Shown here one piece after another: positions 39,457 through 47,615 of a stretch of 58,912 nucleotides of DNA. Below the pieces are notes generated by a model. It saw only the letters and a list, made by a program, of their open reading frames with translations. It was not told where the DNA came from and ran no database searches. The DNA lies in NCBI GenBank assembly GCA_964580865.1, contig CAZONM010000002.1:1-58912 (forward strand), written 5' to 3'. How positions within the stretch are numbered: position 1 is the stretch's first letter; each line of letters opens with the position of its first letter. The position numbers were made by a program, and so were the translations under genes. Source of the stretch: JACOUT01 sp964580865. GTDB taxonomy: Bacteria > Myxococcota > UBA727 > VGSZ01.

Positions 39457-40005
39457 TCAGCGCTTCGTGAACGAGCAAGGCCCGATGCGCTCGCAGTCCG
39501 CCTGGATGGCGCGCCAGCCGTCGGCCCCGATGGCCTGCAGCGCCATGGGGTAGAGGATCTCGTTCTCTTTGTGGATGTGCGAGCGCAGCACCGGCACGAT
39601 GAAGTCGGCCACCTGGCACAGCCGATCGACGAACGCCTCGTCCGCCGTGGCGTCGGTGCTCACGTGGTCCTTGAGCGCACGCTTGGCCAGGCGCAGCTCC
39701 TCGTGATCGAGGCGCATCATGTGCGGCGGCCCCTCGATGCCCACCTCCTCCATGCGCGGGAACAAGGCCTGCTCCTCGCGCTGGTGGTGCGGCTCGGCGT
39801 CGAGCAGGCTCGACGCGAGCTTCACGAGCTCTTGACGTACGGCGCCATTGGGCTCGAGGCCCGCGGCGCTTTTGCGCGCCTCCACCGCGATGGCGTCGAG
39901 CCGGTCGAGAAAGCCGAGCAGCGTGTCGTGCTCCTCCATCCACACCCGCACCGGGTGGTTCGGAGGAAGCTCGCTCGGGTTGCTCTTGCCCATGGAGGGG
40001 AACAT
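39457..40005 (-). CDS. hemerythrin-like cation-binding domain protein
   Basis: A 182-residue four-helix protein. Likely diiron ligands are His in MEEHDTLLGFL, the HHQREEQALFP segment (HxxxE), DHEELRLAK and HIHKENEILYP (HxxxE). Hemerythrin domains bind O2 or sense oxygen, NO or iron. GGAG, seven bases upstream, supports ATG 40005; ATG 39993 is the alternative. It lies 43 bases downstream of the nine-gene benzoyl-CoA operon on the same strand and could be read from it. An oxygen-handling role beside an oxygen-sensitive reductase is plausible but unproved. Confidence 0.87.
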   Translation of the reverse strand: MFPSMGKSNPSELPPNHPVRVWMEEHDTLLGFLDRLDAIAVEARKSAAGLEPNGAVRQELVKLASSLLDAEPHHQREEQALFPRMEEVGIEGPPHMMRLDHEELRLAKRALKDHVSTDATADEAFVDRLCQVADFIVPVLRSHIHKENEILYPMALQAIGADGWRAIQADCERIGPCSFTKR

Positions 40006-40048
40006 GGTGGTCTCCTGACGATGTCGTTCGCAGCCGGCCCGCTCGGTA

Positions 40049-41224
40049 TCAGTACGCGCGCTCGCCGGTCAACGCCTCACCGATGACGAGCGCGTGCACG
40101 TCGTCGGTCCCCTCGTAGGTGAACGTCGACTCCAGGTTCATCGCATGCCGCATGACGTGGTGCTCGCCCGTGATGCCGTTGGCGCCGAGGATGTTCCTGG
40201 CCGTGCGCGCCGCGTCGAGCGCGATCTTGCAGTTGTTGCGCTTGAGCAGGCTCACCTGCGGCGGCGCGAGCTTGCCCTCGTCCTTGAGGCGGCCATAGTG
40301 CACCGCGAGCAGGCTGCCCTTGGTGATCTCGTTCGCCATGTCGGCGAGCTTCACCTGCACGAGCTGCTTTCTCGCGATGGGGCCGCCGAGCTGCTTGCGC
40401 TCGCAGGCATACTCGACCGCGGTCTCGAGACACGCGCGCGCGGCGCCGAGCACGCCGAAGGCCACGCCGTAGCGCGCGCTCGTGAGGCACGAGAGCGGGC
40501 CGCGCATGCCGTGCACGTTCGGCAGGCGGTTCTTGTCGGGCACACGCACGTCCATCATCGTCAGCCCGCCGGTGTAGCTCGCGCGCAGCGAGAGCTTGTG
40601 CGGGATGTCGGTGGCCGAGAAGCCCTTCATGCCCTTCTCGAGGATGAAGCCCGTGACGTCCTTCGACTCCGACGAGGTCTGTGCCCACACCACCGCGACG
40701 TCGGCGATCTGGGCGTTGGTGATCCACATCTTCTCGCCGTTCAGCACCCACGAGTCGCCGTCTTTCACGGCGCGCGTGGTCATCTGCCCGGGGTTACTGC
40801 CCGCGTTTGGCTCGGTGAGGCCGAAGCAGCCGATGCACTTGCCCGCCGCCATGCGCGGCAGATAGTTGTTCTTCTGCTCCTCGGAACCGAAGGCGTGGAT
40901 GGCGTACATCGCCAGGCTGGTCTGCACGCTGATGAAGCTGCGCAGGCCCGAGTCGCAGGCCTCGAGCTCGTGGCACGCCAGGCCGTAGCCCACCGACGAG
41001 ATGCCGGCGCAGCCGTAGCCCTCGAGGTTGGCGCCGAGCAGTCCGAGGTCGGCCAGCTCACCGATCAGCTCCTTCGGAAAGGTGTGCTTCTCGAAGTCGT
41101 CGACGATGCGCGGCATGCAGCGCGTGCGAACGAAGCGCTTGACGTTGCGCTGGATGGTCTTCTCGTCCTCGGTCAGCAGCGATTGCCAACCGATCAGCTC
41201 GTCGAGATCAAGCCGCGTGCCCAT
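40049..41224 (-). CDS. gcdH: glutaryl-CoA dehydrogenase (acyl-CoA dehydrogenase family)
   Basis: A 391-residue flavoprotein that oxidises and usually decarboxylates glutaryl-CoA to crotonyl-CoA. Seen: GCFGLTEPNAGSNPGQMTT (FAD/substrate), WITNAQIADV, RNILGANGITGEHHVMRHAMN and the catalytic base Glu371 in FTYEGTDDVHALVIG. The pattern matches GCDH rather than short-chain acyl-CoA dehydrogenases. Non-decarboxylating forms exist in some anaerobes and cannot be excluded. GGAGGA five bases before ATG 41224 sits inside the 3' end of bcrD; the genes overlap by 17 bases. As the last operon gene it handles glutaryl-CoA formed by beta-oxidation of 3-hydroxypimelyl-CoA. Confidence 0.92.
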   Translation of the reverse strand: MGTRLDLDELIGWQSLLTEDEKTIQRNVKRFVRTRCMPRIVDDFEKHTFPKELIGELADLGLLGANLEGYGCAGISSVGYGLACHELEACDSGLRSFISVQTSLAMYAIHAFGSEEQKNNYLPRMAAGKCIGCFGLTEPNAGSNPGQMTTRAVKDGDSWVLNGEKMWITNAQIADVAVVWAQTSSESKDVTGFILEKGMKGFSATDIPHKLSLRASYTGGLTMMDVRVPDKNRLPNVHGMRGPLSCLTSARYGVAFGVLGAARACLETAVEYACERKQLGGPIARKQLVQVKLADMANEITKGSLLAVHYGRLKDEGKLAPPQVSLLKRNNCKIALDAARTARNILGANGITGEHHVMRHAMNLESTFTYEGTDDVHALVIGEALTGERAY

Positions 41225-42119
41225 GGAGTCCTCCAGAGATCGTGGTGGCCGCGTCGCCGCGGCGATCGAGCTGATGACGGCGATAGGCGCCGAGCAGGGC
41301 GGCGCCCAACGCGCCTGCGTAGATGCTGTCGGCGTTCGCCACCACCTTGAGCGGCGCGCCCTTGTCGGTGGCGAGCGACTCACGCAAGGCGGTCAGCATG
41401 CCCTCGTCGAGCGCCATGCCGCCCGACACGAACACGGTGTGGTCCGCCTTGATCGCGCGCAGGAGCTTCGACAGGCGCCCGGCGATCGACACGTGGATGC
41501 CCTTCAGGATGTCCTGCGTGGTCACGCCGCGGCTCACCATGTTGATGACGTCGGTCTCGGCCAGCACCGCGCAGATGCCGCTCACCTGCTCGGGCGCCGT
41601 GGCCTTGAGCGAGAGCCCGCCCACGTCTTCCAGCGGCACGCCCAGGTAGCGCGCGATGTTCTCGACGAACTGCCCGGTCCCGCTGGCGCATTGCGAGGTC
41701 ATGCGGTGGTTGAGCACCTTGCTGCGGTCGTCGATCTTGATGGCGCGGGCATGCAAGGCGCCGATGTCGAGCACGGCGCGCGCGTCGTGCTCCAGGAAGA
41801 GCGCCCCCCGCGCGTGCGTGGTCATCGAGTAGAAGTGGCCGGTGGCGAATTTCTCTGCCGCCTCGCCGTCCCCCGTCGACGCCACGTACACGAGCTTGTC
41901 GGGCTTGATGCCCGCGCTCTTGCACGCATCGGTGAACACGCGCTCGGCGAGCTCATAGACGTTGCGGCGCCGGATGCGCTCACACACGCGCGTCACGATC
42001 TCGCCGTGCTCGCCGGCCTTGCTCTTGGTGATCACGACCTTGACGGCGCCGGCGCCGATGTCGATGCCCGCCGAGTGAACCCATGGGGCGTCGTTCCCGC
42101 GTTGATCTTGCATGGTCAT
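41208..42119 (-). CDS. bcrD: benzoyl-CoA reductase ATPase subunit, small (BcrD/BzdQ type)
   Basis: A 303-residue BadF/BcrA-family ATPase. The ASKHA phosphate motif AGIDIGAGAVKVVI is at about 17-30. One [4Fe-4S] ligand is Cys in QCASGTGQF, and a second Cys is in SGICAVLAE; with the partner BcrA these form the cluster shared between the two subunits. The adenosine motif FVSGGMALDEG follows. BcrA and BcrD hydrolyse ATP to drive electrons into the BcrBC site. AGAGAGGA six bases before ATG 42119 fixes the start. An 18-base gap separates it from bcrA, and it overlaps gcdH by 17 bases. Confidence 0.94.
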   Translation of the reverse strand: MTMQDQRGNDAPWVHSAGIDIGAGAVKVVITKSKAGEHGEIVTRVCERIRRRNVYELAERVFTDACKSAGIKPDKLVYVASTGDGEAAEKFATGHFYSMTTHARGALFLEHDARAVLDIGALHARAIKIDDRSKVLNHRMTSQCASGTGQFVENIARYLGVPLEDVGGLSLKATAPEQVSGICAVLAETDVINMVSRGVTTQDILKGIHVSIAGRLSKLLRAIKADHTVFVSGGMALDEGMLTALRESLATDKGAPLKVVANADSIYAGALGAALLGAYRRHQLDRRGDAATTISGGLHGHAA

Positions 42120-42137
42120 GGCGATTCCTCTCTTCTT

Positions 42138-43538
42138 TCAGCCGCAGCTCGCGCAGGCGTCGTCGGGTTGGGCGTAGTCCTTCATCGCCTTCTTGTCGGG
42201 CCGCTTGACGACCAGCAGGTTGGCCTTGCCGGCCCGCAGGTCGTCGAGCGCGAACAAGGCTGCGCCGAGCGCGCCCATGAAGATCGAGTCGGGGTGGACG
42301 TTGAGCGTGATGTCGTTGCCGTAGTTCTCATCGACCAGCTCGCGCAGCACCTTCGTGGCCATGTCGTTCTTGCACACACCGCCGGTGAAGGTGAGCTCGC
42401 TCTTCACGCCGCCCGAGCGCGCCAACAGGCTCATGGCGCGCAGCATGATGGCCTTATGCAGGCCCGCCAAGATGTCCTCGCGCTCCTCACCGAGCGACAG
42501 GCGCTCGCGCAGCTCGGCGCCCGCGAACACCGTGCACGTCGAGTTGATGCGCACGCTCTTGCACGACTTGAGCGCGAGCGGCCCGAGCTCGTGCAGACCG
42601 AGGTTCAGCTCGTCGGCGATGTAGCCGAGGTAGCGACCGCAGCCGGCGGCACAGCGATCGTTCATCTGAAACGTCGTCACGACACCCTTGTCGTCGACCT
42701 GGATGGCCTTGGTGTCTTGCCCGCCGATGTCGAGCACGGTGCGCGTACCGGGGAAGTACCGGTGCGCGCCGCGGCCGTGACACAGGATCTCGGAGCGCAC
42801 CGCGGCCTTGGGGAACGGCAGCGTCTGCCGCCCGTAGCCCGTGCCCGCGAACGCGATCTCGTCGATGGGCTCCGTGCCCACCGAGTCGACGATGTCGAAG
42901 AAGCGCTTCTTGGCGCCCTCGGGCAGGACGCCCGCGATGCGCCGCGCGGCGCGACCGAGCGTGGCCGCGAAGTCGAGCTCGCGCAGCTCGGTCTCGACGT
43001 CGAGGATGGCGCGATCGAACGGCCAGGTCAGCTCCTCGAAGCGCAGGCCGCGCTCGGCCGCGAGCTTCTCGGCCGCGTGCATGAAGGCCGCGCCCGCGAT
43101 GTCGCGGAAGAAGTCGCTCTTGCGCCCATCGCCGCCCAAGAACAGCGCCGGCGCGTCGCTCTGCATGCGGTCGAAGATGCCCGCGAGCGCGTCCTTCACC
43201 TGCGAGGTCCCGCGCGTGCCCGCCGCGGCCACCACCTCGGTGACGCGCTGGCGCAGCGCGGCGAGCTCGTCGAGGTAGAGCTCCAGGCGGAAGGCCGCGA
43301 GCAACTTGTCACCGAGCGCGCGGATGTCGCTCGCGCCGTCGCCCGTGAGGCCGTCGAGCTTGCGCGCGAGCAGGTTGAAGCGCGCCGAGGTCACCGCCTC
43401 GTCGCGCGCCACGGCGCTCGCCACCTCGTAATTCGAACGGCTGTTGGTGATGCCCTTGCCCACGATCTGGCCGTCCTCGTCGATGAGGATGGCCTTGGTG
43501 GTGGTGGAGCCGAGATCGACGCCGACACAGACTCTCAT
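42138..43538 (-). CDS. bcrA: benzoyl-CoA reductase ATPase subunit, large (BcrA/BzdP type)
   Basis: A 466-residue ASKHA ATPase. N-terminal VGVDLGSTTTKAILIDEDGQ is the phosphate-binding loop. Compared with BcrD there is an insertion of about 150 residues between about 50 and 200, as in larger BcrA-type subunits. Cluster Cys in DRCAAGCGRYL (about 296) and in NSTCTVFAGAE; the adenosine motif is FTGGVCKNDMATK. An additional CASCG ends the protein (ACASCG), unusual and possibly metal-binding. It overlaps bcrB by four bases (ATGA). The size fits both the Thauera Bcr and Azoarcus Bzd subtypes; I cannot separate them without alignment. Confidence 0.94.
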   Translation of the reverse strand: MRVCVGVDLGSTTTKAILIDEDGQIVGKGITNSRSNYEVASAVARDEAVTSARFNLLARKLDGLTGDGASDIRALGDKLLAAFRLELYLDELAALRQRVTEVVAAAGTRGTSQVKDALAGIFDRMQSDAPALFLGGDGRKSDFFRDIAGAAFMHAAEKLAAERGLRFEELTWPFDRAILDVETELRELDFAATLGRAARRIAGVLPEGAKKRFFDIVDSVGTEPIDEIAFAGTGYGRQTLPFPKAAVRSEILCHGRGAHRYFPGTRTVLDIGGQDTKAIQVDDKGVVTTFQMNDRCAAGCGRYLGYIADELNLGLHELGPLALKSCKSVRINSTCTVFAGAELRERLSLGEEREDILAGLHKAIMLRAMSLLARSGGVKSELTFTGGVCKNDMATKVLRELVDENYGNDITLNVHPDSIFMGALGAALFALDDLRAGKANLLVVKRPDKKAMKDYAQPDDACASCG

Positions 43539-44914
43539 GCGTTGCTCCCAATCACGACGGGTGCGGGACCCGACGCGGCGATCTTTCCGTTGCGACGCGC
43601 CTCGAGCATCTGCAGGTAGCTCTGCAGGCGGTTCTCGATGTTGGCCTTGCCGAAGTAGCGCGGATCGACGAGGTCACTCTCGACGAACGCGCCGGGCACG
43701 CCGGTGCGCTTCTCGAGCTCGCGCAGGATCATGAGCTGCCCGGCCGAGAACGAGTTGCAGCTCTTCACCGAGTTGATGAGGAAGCCGTCGGCGGAGTAGC
43801 TCTTGATGTACTTCTCGAGCAGGTCGATGCGGCTCGGCAGCGAGCGGTTCGTGTAGCAGCCGAGGCAGTAGTCGGCGAGCGTGCCGAGCGGGTCCTGCGG
43901 ATCGTGACGGAAGCCCTGATCGTACAGGCCGCCGACGCGCGTGTACGTCGACGCCACCGCGATGGCGCCTTCGTTCGAGAACATGTTCCAGAACTCGTTG
44001 AAGTGGGTCCAGCTCGGCGGACCCTCCACCACCAGGCGGTACTTCTGGTTGTTCATGACGCCGGCGGGCGTCATGGGCCCCTCACCGGCCTTGATGCGCT
44101 CGTTGACCTCGGCGAGCAGCTCCTCGTAGTAGGCCACGGCGTCTTCGCTGCCGCGGAAAGCCGAGAAGATGGGCCCGATGTAATAGACGCCACCGAAGTA
44201 GCCATCGATGGGCGACGGCTTGTTCCGCGCCGACTCCCACACCTTGACCAGCGCGTCCTCGGCGCGGCGCGAGCGCGCCAGCTGCTCCGACAGCTTGTCG
44301 AGGCTGAGCTTCATCCCCGTGATCTGCTCCATCTGCGGGATGACGTCGCTCTTGAGCTGATCGACGACGTACTGCCGCATCTCGGGCGTGATGTTGCCGT
44401 CGGCCTGATAGGGCACGTGCAGCATCACCACGGGGCAGTTGTATTCGGCCTTGAGCAGCTCGAACCACTTCATGAAGGTGAAGCAGCCCGTGTACGAGAG
44501 CAGCAAGAGGTCGGGGCTCGGCAGCGTCTTGCCCGTTGGGCCCACGTTGCCGGTGCGCAGCATGCCGATGTCGCACTTGACGTAGCTGCACACGTCCTCA
44601 CTGTGCCCGCCGCGCTCGGCCTCGCTGATGTACGCGCCGCTCTTGCCGCGCATGCCCGACTGCAGGGCGTTGATCTCGGGCAGCACCGGCAGCATCTCGA
44701 ACGCGCCCATGAGCTCGGTGAGGTTGCCAGGCACGAAGGTGTAGGCCACCTTCTTGCCGTCGGCCTTCGCCGTCGAGAGACGGTCGAAGTGCTCGGCGAT
44801 CATGCGCTTCTGCCGCTGTTGGCTTGCGTCTTTGGTGGTCGGCACGGTGACGGCCGAGCCCTCCGACGGAGGCGCGCCCTTGGAACCCTTGGAACCGATG
44901 TTGACGAGGCTCAT
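43535..44914 (-). CDS. bcrB: benzoyl-CoA reductase active-site subunit (BcrB/BzdO type)
   Basis: A 459-residue protein of the 2-hydroxyacyl-CoA dehydratase D-component family. With BcrC it binds benzoyl-CoA and the [4Fe-4S] clusters where the aromatic ring takes two electrons. Conserved features: VAYTFVPGNLTELMGAFEML, SYVKCDIGMLRTG, SYTGCFTFMKWFELL, ADYCLGCYTN and NSVKSCNSFSAGQL, several carrying candidate cluster Cys. The first 35 residues are low-complexity (IGSKGSKGAPPSEGS) and probably disordered. Overlaps of four bases with both bcrC and bcrA point to coupled translation of the four subunits. Confidence 0.94.
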   Translation of the reverse strand: MSLVNIGSKGSKGAPPSEGSAVTVPTTKDASQQRQKRMIAEHFDRLSTAKADGKKVAYTFVPGNLTELMGAFEMLPVLPEINALQSGMRGKSGAYISEAERGGHSEDVCSYVKCDIGMLRTGNVGPTGKTLPSPDLLLLSYTGCFTFMKWFELLKAEYNCPVVMLHVPYQADGNITPEMRQYVVDQLKSDVIPQMEQITGMKLSLDKLSEQLARSRRAEDALVKVWESARNKPSPIDGYFGGVYYIGPIFSAFRGSEDAVAYYEELLAEVNERIKAGEGPMTPAGVMNNQKYRLVVEGPPSWTHFNEFWNMFSNEGAIAVASTYTRVGGLYDQGFRHDPQDPLGTLADYCLGCYTNRSLPSRIDLLEKYIKSYSADGFLINSVKSCNSFSAGQLMILRELEKRTGVPGAFVESDLVDPRYFGKANIENRLQSYLQMLEARRNGKIAASGPAPVVIGSNA

Positions 44915-46104
44915 GCCGCTGACTCCCACAGGCGCACGGCGTCGGAGAAGGCGCCAGCCTGTTCACGAATGACCTGGAACTGCCCGGTGTTCTCGGCGTA
45001 CTTGAACGAGGTGAAGGGGATGCCCGCGCCCTCGCACGCGGCCTCGAGCATCGGCTGATCGAGCAACGCGGGGTCGCAGAACGACGCGGCCGCGAAGATG
45101 ACGCCGTCGGCCTTGGCGCGCTTGACCTGCTCGAGCAGCGCCGCGCCCTTCTGGCCCTCGCCGATGTAGCGCGACGCGGTCGCCTTGCCCTTGTGCAGGA
45201 AGGCGTTGACGATGGCGTCGAGCGGATCGCCGACGTCGTCGATCATGCCCTCCATGTAGTCGAGCCCGAGCTGCAGATCGTCGGAGATGATGTCGCAGCC
45301 GGCGCGCTCGAGGCTCTTGATGAGGCCGAAGGGCGGCTGCTCGCAGAAGCTGCCCACCAGCACCACGCGCACGTTGTCCTTGGGCTGGCCCGTGCGCTTG
45401 CCCGCCGCCGCCACGTACTCCTCGACGAGCGAGGCGTGCTCACGCGCGCTGACAGCGCCGCCGGCGCGGGTCACCAGGTAGGCCTCGGAGGCCGGCACGC
45501 GCCACGAGGCGTCGCGGCGCAGGGCCGCGAGCTTGTCGAGCGCCGCGCGGCGCACGTTCTCGTCCTTGATGGCCGCGCGCAGCCCCTCGTCGGTGAGGGC
45601 CTTGGCGCCGCGCTCGTGGAGCTCGCGCGCTAGGCGCTTGAGCTCGAGCTTGTAGAAGCGGCCGCCCACCTCGGGGCGGAAGTTCTGCGGCAGATCGAGG
45701 TACGCCGCCCACTTCTGCGGGAACAGCATCTGCCACATGCCGCTCAGGTTGCGGATGACGTCGCAGATGGCGGGAAAGATCATGCCGTCGAGCGAGTCGA
45801 GCATGCCGGTGAGGCCGAGCTCGATGGTGCTGCGCGGGATATGGCAGATGTAGCTCTGGAAGTACGAGTCGCCGCGGATGATGTCCTTGTCCCCGGCGCC
45901 GTAGATGGCCACCGGGAGCACGCCGATGGCCTCGAGCAGCACGCGCGGCGTGTAGATGGGCATGTGGCCGATGGCGAGCGCGCCCTTGTTCTTGTCCTTC
46001 CACGCCTTGACCGGCGCGGTGCCGTAGTCGTCGACGAGCGCCTGCGCGCGCTTGAGGACCGCCGCGGCGGGGTCGTTCGTGGAAGCGGTGGGTTGAGCGG
46101 TCAT
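44911..46104 (-). CDS. bcrC: benzoyl-CoA reductase active-site subunit (BcrC/BzdN type)
   Basis: A 397-residue 2-hydroxyacyl-CoA dehydratase D-family protein. Seen: IGHMPIYTPRVLLEAIGVLPV, YFQSYICHIPRSTIELGL, GMIFPAICDVIRNLSGMWQ, VLVGSFCEQPPFGLIKSLERAGCDI and FAAASFCDPALLDQPML, with four or more conserved Cys positions. It is the first of the subunits in the order C-B-A-D, the same order as in Thauera aromatica bcrCBAD. Its ATG overlaps the stop of the tetR gene by four bases, so reductase and regulator are made from one message. Confidence 0.94.
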   Translation of the reverse strand: MTAQPTASTNDPAAAVLKRAQALVDDYGTAPVKAWKDKNKGALAIGHMPIYTPRVLLEAIGVLPVAIYGAGDKDIIRGDSYFQSYICHIPRSTIELGLTGMLDSLDGMIFPAICDVIRNLSGMWQMLFPQKWAAYLDLPQNFRPEVGGRFYKLELKRLARELHERGAKALTDEGLRAAIKDENVRRAALDKLAALRRDASWRVPASEAYLVTRAGGAVSAREHASLVEEYVAAAGKRTGQPKDNVRVVLVGSFCEQPPFGLIKSLERAGCDIISDDLQLGLDYMEGMIDDVGDPLDAIVNAFLHKGKATASRYIGEGQKGAALLEQVKRAKADGVIFAAASFCDPALLDQPMLEAACEGAGIPFTSFKYAENTGQFQVIREQAGAFSDAVRLWESAA

Positions 46105-46835
46105 GCGCTATCTCCCGGTGACTTGACGAGCTGCAACAGAGGAAGGGGCTTCTTGCCGGCCAAGCGCTCGACGGTCTCGGTGACGTCGGCGTTGGCGTCG
46201 TGCATGGGGCATGCGGGCCGCAGGCCGCACAACAGCAAGCGGTGGAGCGTGTGGGCGAGCACCTGTGGTGTGCCGTGCACGGCCGGGCGGTACCAGCCGT
46301 AGGTCCAGTTGATCATCCCGAACAGGGCGTAGGTCTGGCGTTCGAGCTCGAGCGGATCGACCTTGGCCTTCTTGGCGGCGCCGTTCTTCTTGGGCGTGCA
46401 CGACGCCTCGTCGAGCACGCCGGCGACGACGTCGCGACCGATGGCGTAGTAGCGCTCCTTGACGGCGCGCACCACCGCGCGCTGCTTGGGCGGCAGCGCA
46501 TGCGCCTCTTGGATCAGCACCTGCATGATCGCGTGATTGCTCGCCACGTACTGCACGTGCTGCTGGATGAACGCGTAGAGCTTGTCGACGGGCGAGCTGC
46601 CCTGCGCCACCGCCGCCGTCGCCGACTGCACCAGCGTCTCGAAGGCGCGCTGCTGCAGATCGGCGAGCAGATCCTCCTTCGACGCGTAGTAGTTGTAGAA
46701 GCCCGCCGGTGTCTTGCCGAGCGCCTTGGCCAGATCGCGCATCGACATGCCGTGGAAGCCGTGCTTCGCCAGCACGCCCGCCGCGGCCTCGAGGATCTCG
46801 AGGCGTCCTTCCGCTTTGCGGGAGGGACGCGCCAT
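46101..46835 (-). CDS. TetR-family regulator within the benzoyl-CoA operon
   Basis: A 244-residue TetR/AcrR-type repressor. The helix-turn-helix lies at about 12-58 (HGFHGMSMRDLAKALGKTPAGFYNYYASKEDLL); the remainder is a helical ligand domain with an insertion rich in Lys (CTPKKNGAAKKAKVD) and a C-terminal tail with several Cys. It overlaps dch by one base (TGATG) and bcrC by four, so it is co-produced with the enzymes it probably controls. The perfect inverted repeat in the had promoter (49873-49888) is the likely operator. An acyl-CoA inducer such as benzoyl-CoA is inference; BzdR- or BadR-type regulators of other benzoyl-CoA operons are unrelated. Confidence 0.88.
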   Translation of the reverse strand: MARPSRKAEGRLEILEAAAGVLAKHGFHGMSMRDLAKALGKTPAGFYNYYASKEDLLADLQQRAFETLVQSATAAVAQGSSPVDKLYAFIQQHVQYVASNHAIMQVLIQEAHALPPKQRAVVRAVKERYYAIGRDVVAGVLDEASCTPKKNGAAKKAKVDPLELERQTYALFGMINWTYGWYRPAVHGTPQVLAHTLHRLLLCGLRPACPMHDANADVTETVERLAGKKPLPLLQLVKSPGDSA

Positions 46836-47605
46836 CAGCGGTCCTCCCACGCGGGTCTGCGCCGCTCGAGGAATGACGCGATGCCCTCGTTGGCGTCGTG
46901 GCTCGGCAGCAGCTCCTCGACGTACTGCCGCTCGGCGACGTCGAGGGCGCCCTCGAGCGCGTGCAGCAAGCCGCCCGCGCGCCGCGCCACCTTGGTGGCC
47001 TGACGGATCGCGAAGGCCGACAGCGGCGCCAGGTGCTCGCGGTACCAAGCGAACACCTCGGCCTCGTCGACGACGATCTTGCTGACGAAGCCGCTGCGCG
47101 CCGCCTCGTCGGCGTTGATGGTGGCCCCGGTGATGACCAGCCGCTCGCCGAGCGCGTGCCCCAGGCGCAGCGGGCCGATGGCGGCGAGCACCGGCGGGAA
47201 CACGCCGAGCTTCACCTCGGGGCAGCCGAACTTCGCGTCCGACGTGCAGAACACCAGGTGGCAGGCGCACACGACCTCGAAGGCGCCGCCCAGGCACTGC
47301 CCGCGCACCAGCGCGGCCACCGGCACCGGGTGCGCGGCCAGCGCGCGGATGAAGCGATGGAAGGCCGCCAGCATGCCGGGCGCGGCCTCCTTCTTGTGCT
47401 CTTCCACCGAGGCGCCGAACGAGAAGTGCGCGCCATCGCCCTCGAGCACCACCAGCTTGAGCTTGGGGTCGTCCTTGTGCTCGTCGAGCGCGGCGGTGAT
47501 GGCGGACATCATCGCCATCGAGAAGATGTTGCCCTTGCCGCCCGTGAGCAGCACGCGCTGCACGCGTCCGTCCTCGAGCATCTCGGTGCGCACCAGTCGC
47601 GTCAT
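46835..47605 (-). CDS. dch: cyclohexa-1,5-diene-1-carbonyl-CoA hydratase (enoyl-CoA hydratase family)
   Basis: A 256-residue crotonase-fold enzyme, usual length for Dch. Oxyanion-hole motifs are FSFGASVEEHK (about 62-72) and GQCLGGAFEVVCACHLVF; the region CPEVKLGVFPP follows. It adds water to the dienoyl-CoA made by benzoyl-CoA reductase, giving 6-hydroxycyclohex-1-ene-1-carbonyl-CoA. The assignment rests largely on its position between oah and bcr. GAGGGGG upstream supports ATG 47605. The gap to oah is 10 bases. Confidence 0.88.
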   Translation of the reverse strand: MTRLVRTEMLEDGRVQRVLLTGGKGNIFSMAMMSAITAALDEHKDDPKLKLVVLEGDGAHFSFGASVEEHKKEAAPGMLAAFHRFIRALAAHPVPVAALVRGQCLGGAFEVVCACHLVFCTSDAKFGCPEVKLGVFPPVLAAIGPLRLGHALGERLVITGATINADEAARSGFVSKIVVDEAEVFAWYREHLAPLSAFAIRQATKVARRAGGLLHALEGALDVAERQYVEELLPSHDANEGIASFLERRRPAWEDR

Positions 47606-47615
47606 CGCCGCCCCC

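Noticed and set aside
42138..46104. 2-hydroxyglutaryl-CoA dehydratase or related amino-acid fermentation enzyme
   Set aside because: Two different ATPase subunits (BcrA and BcrD) and flanking dch, oah and had are specific to benzoyl-CoA reduction; dehydratases use one homodimeric activator.
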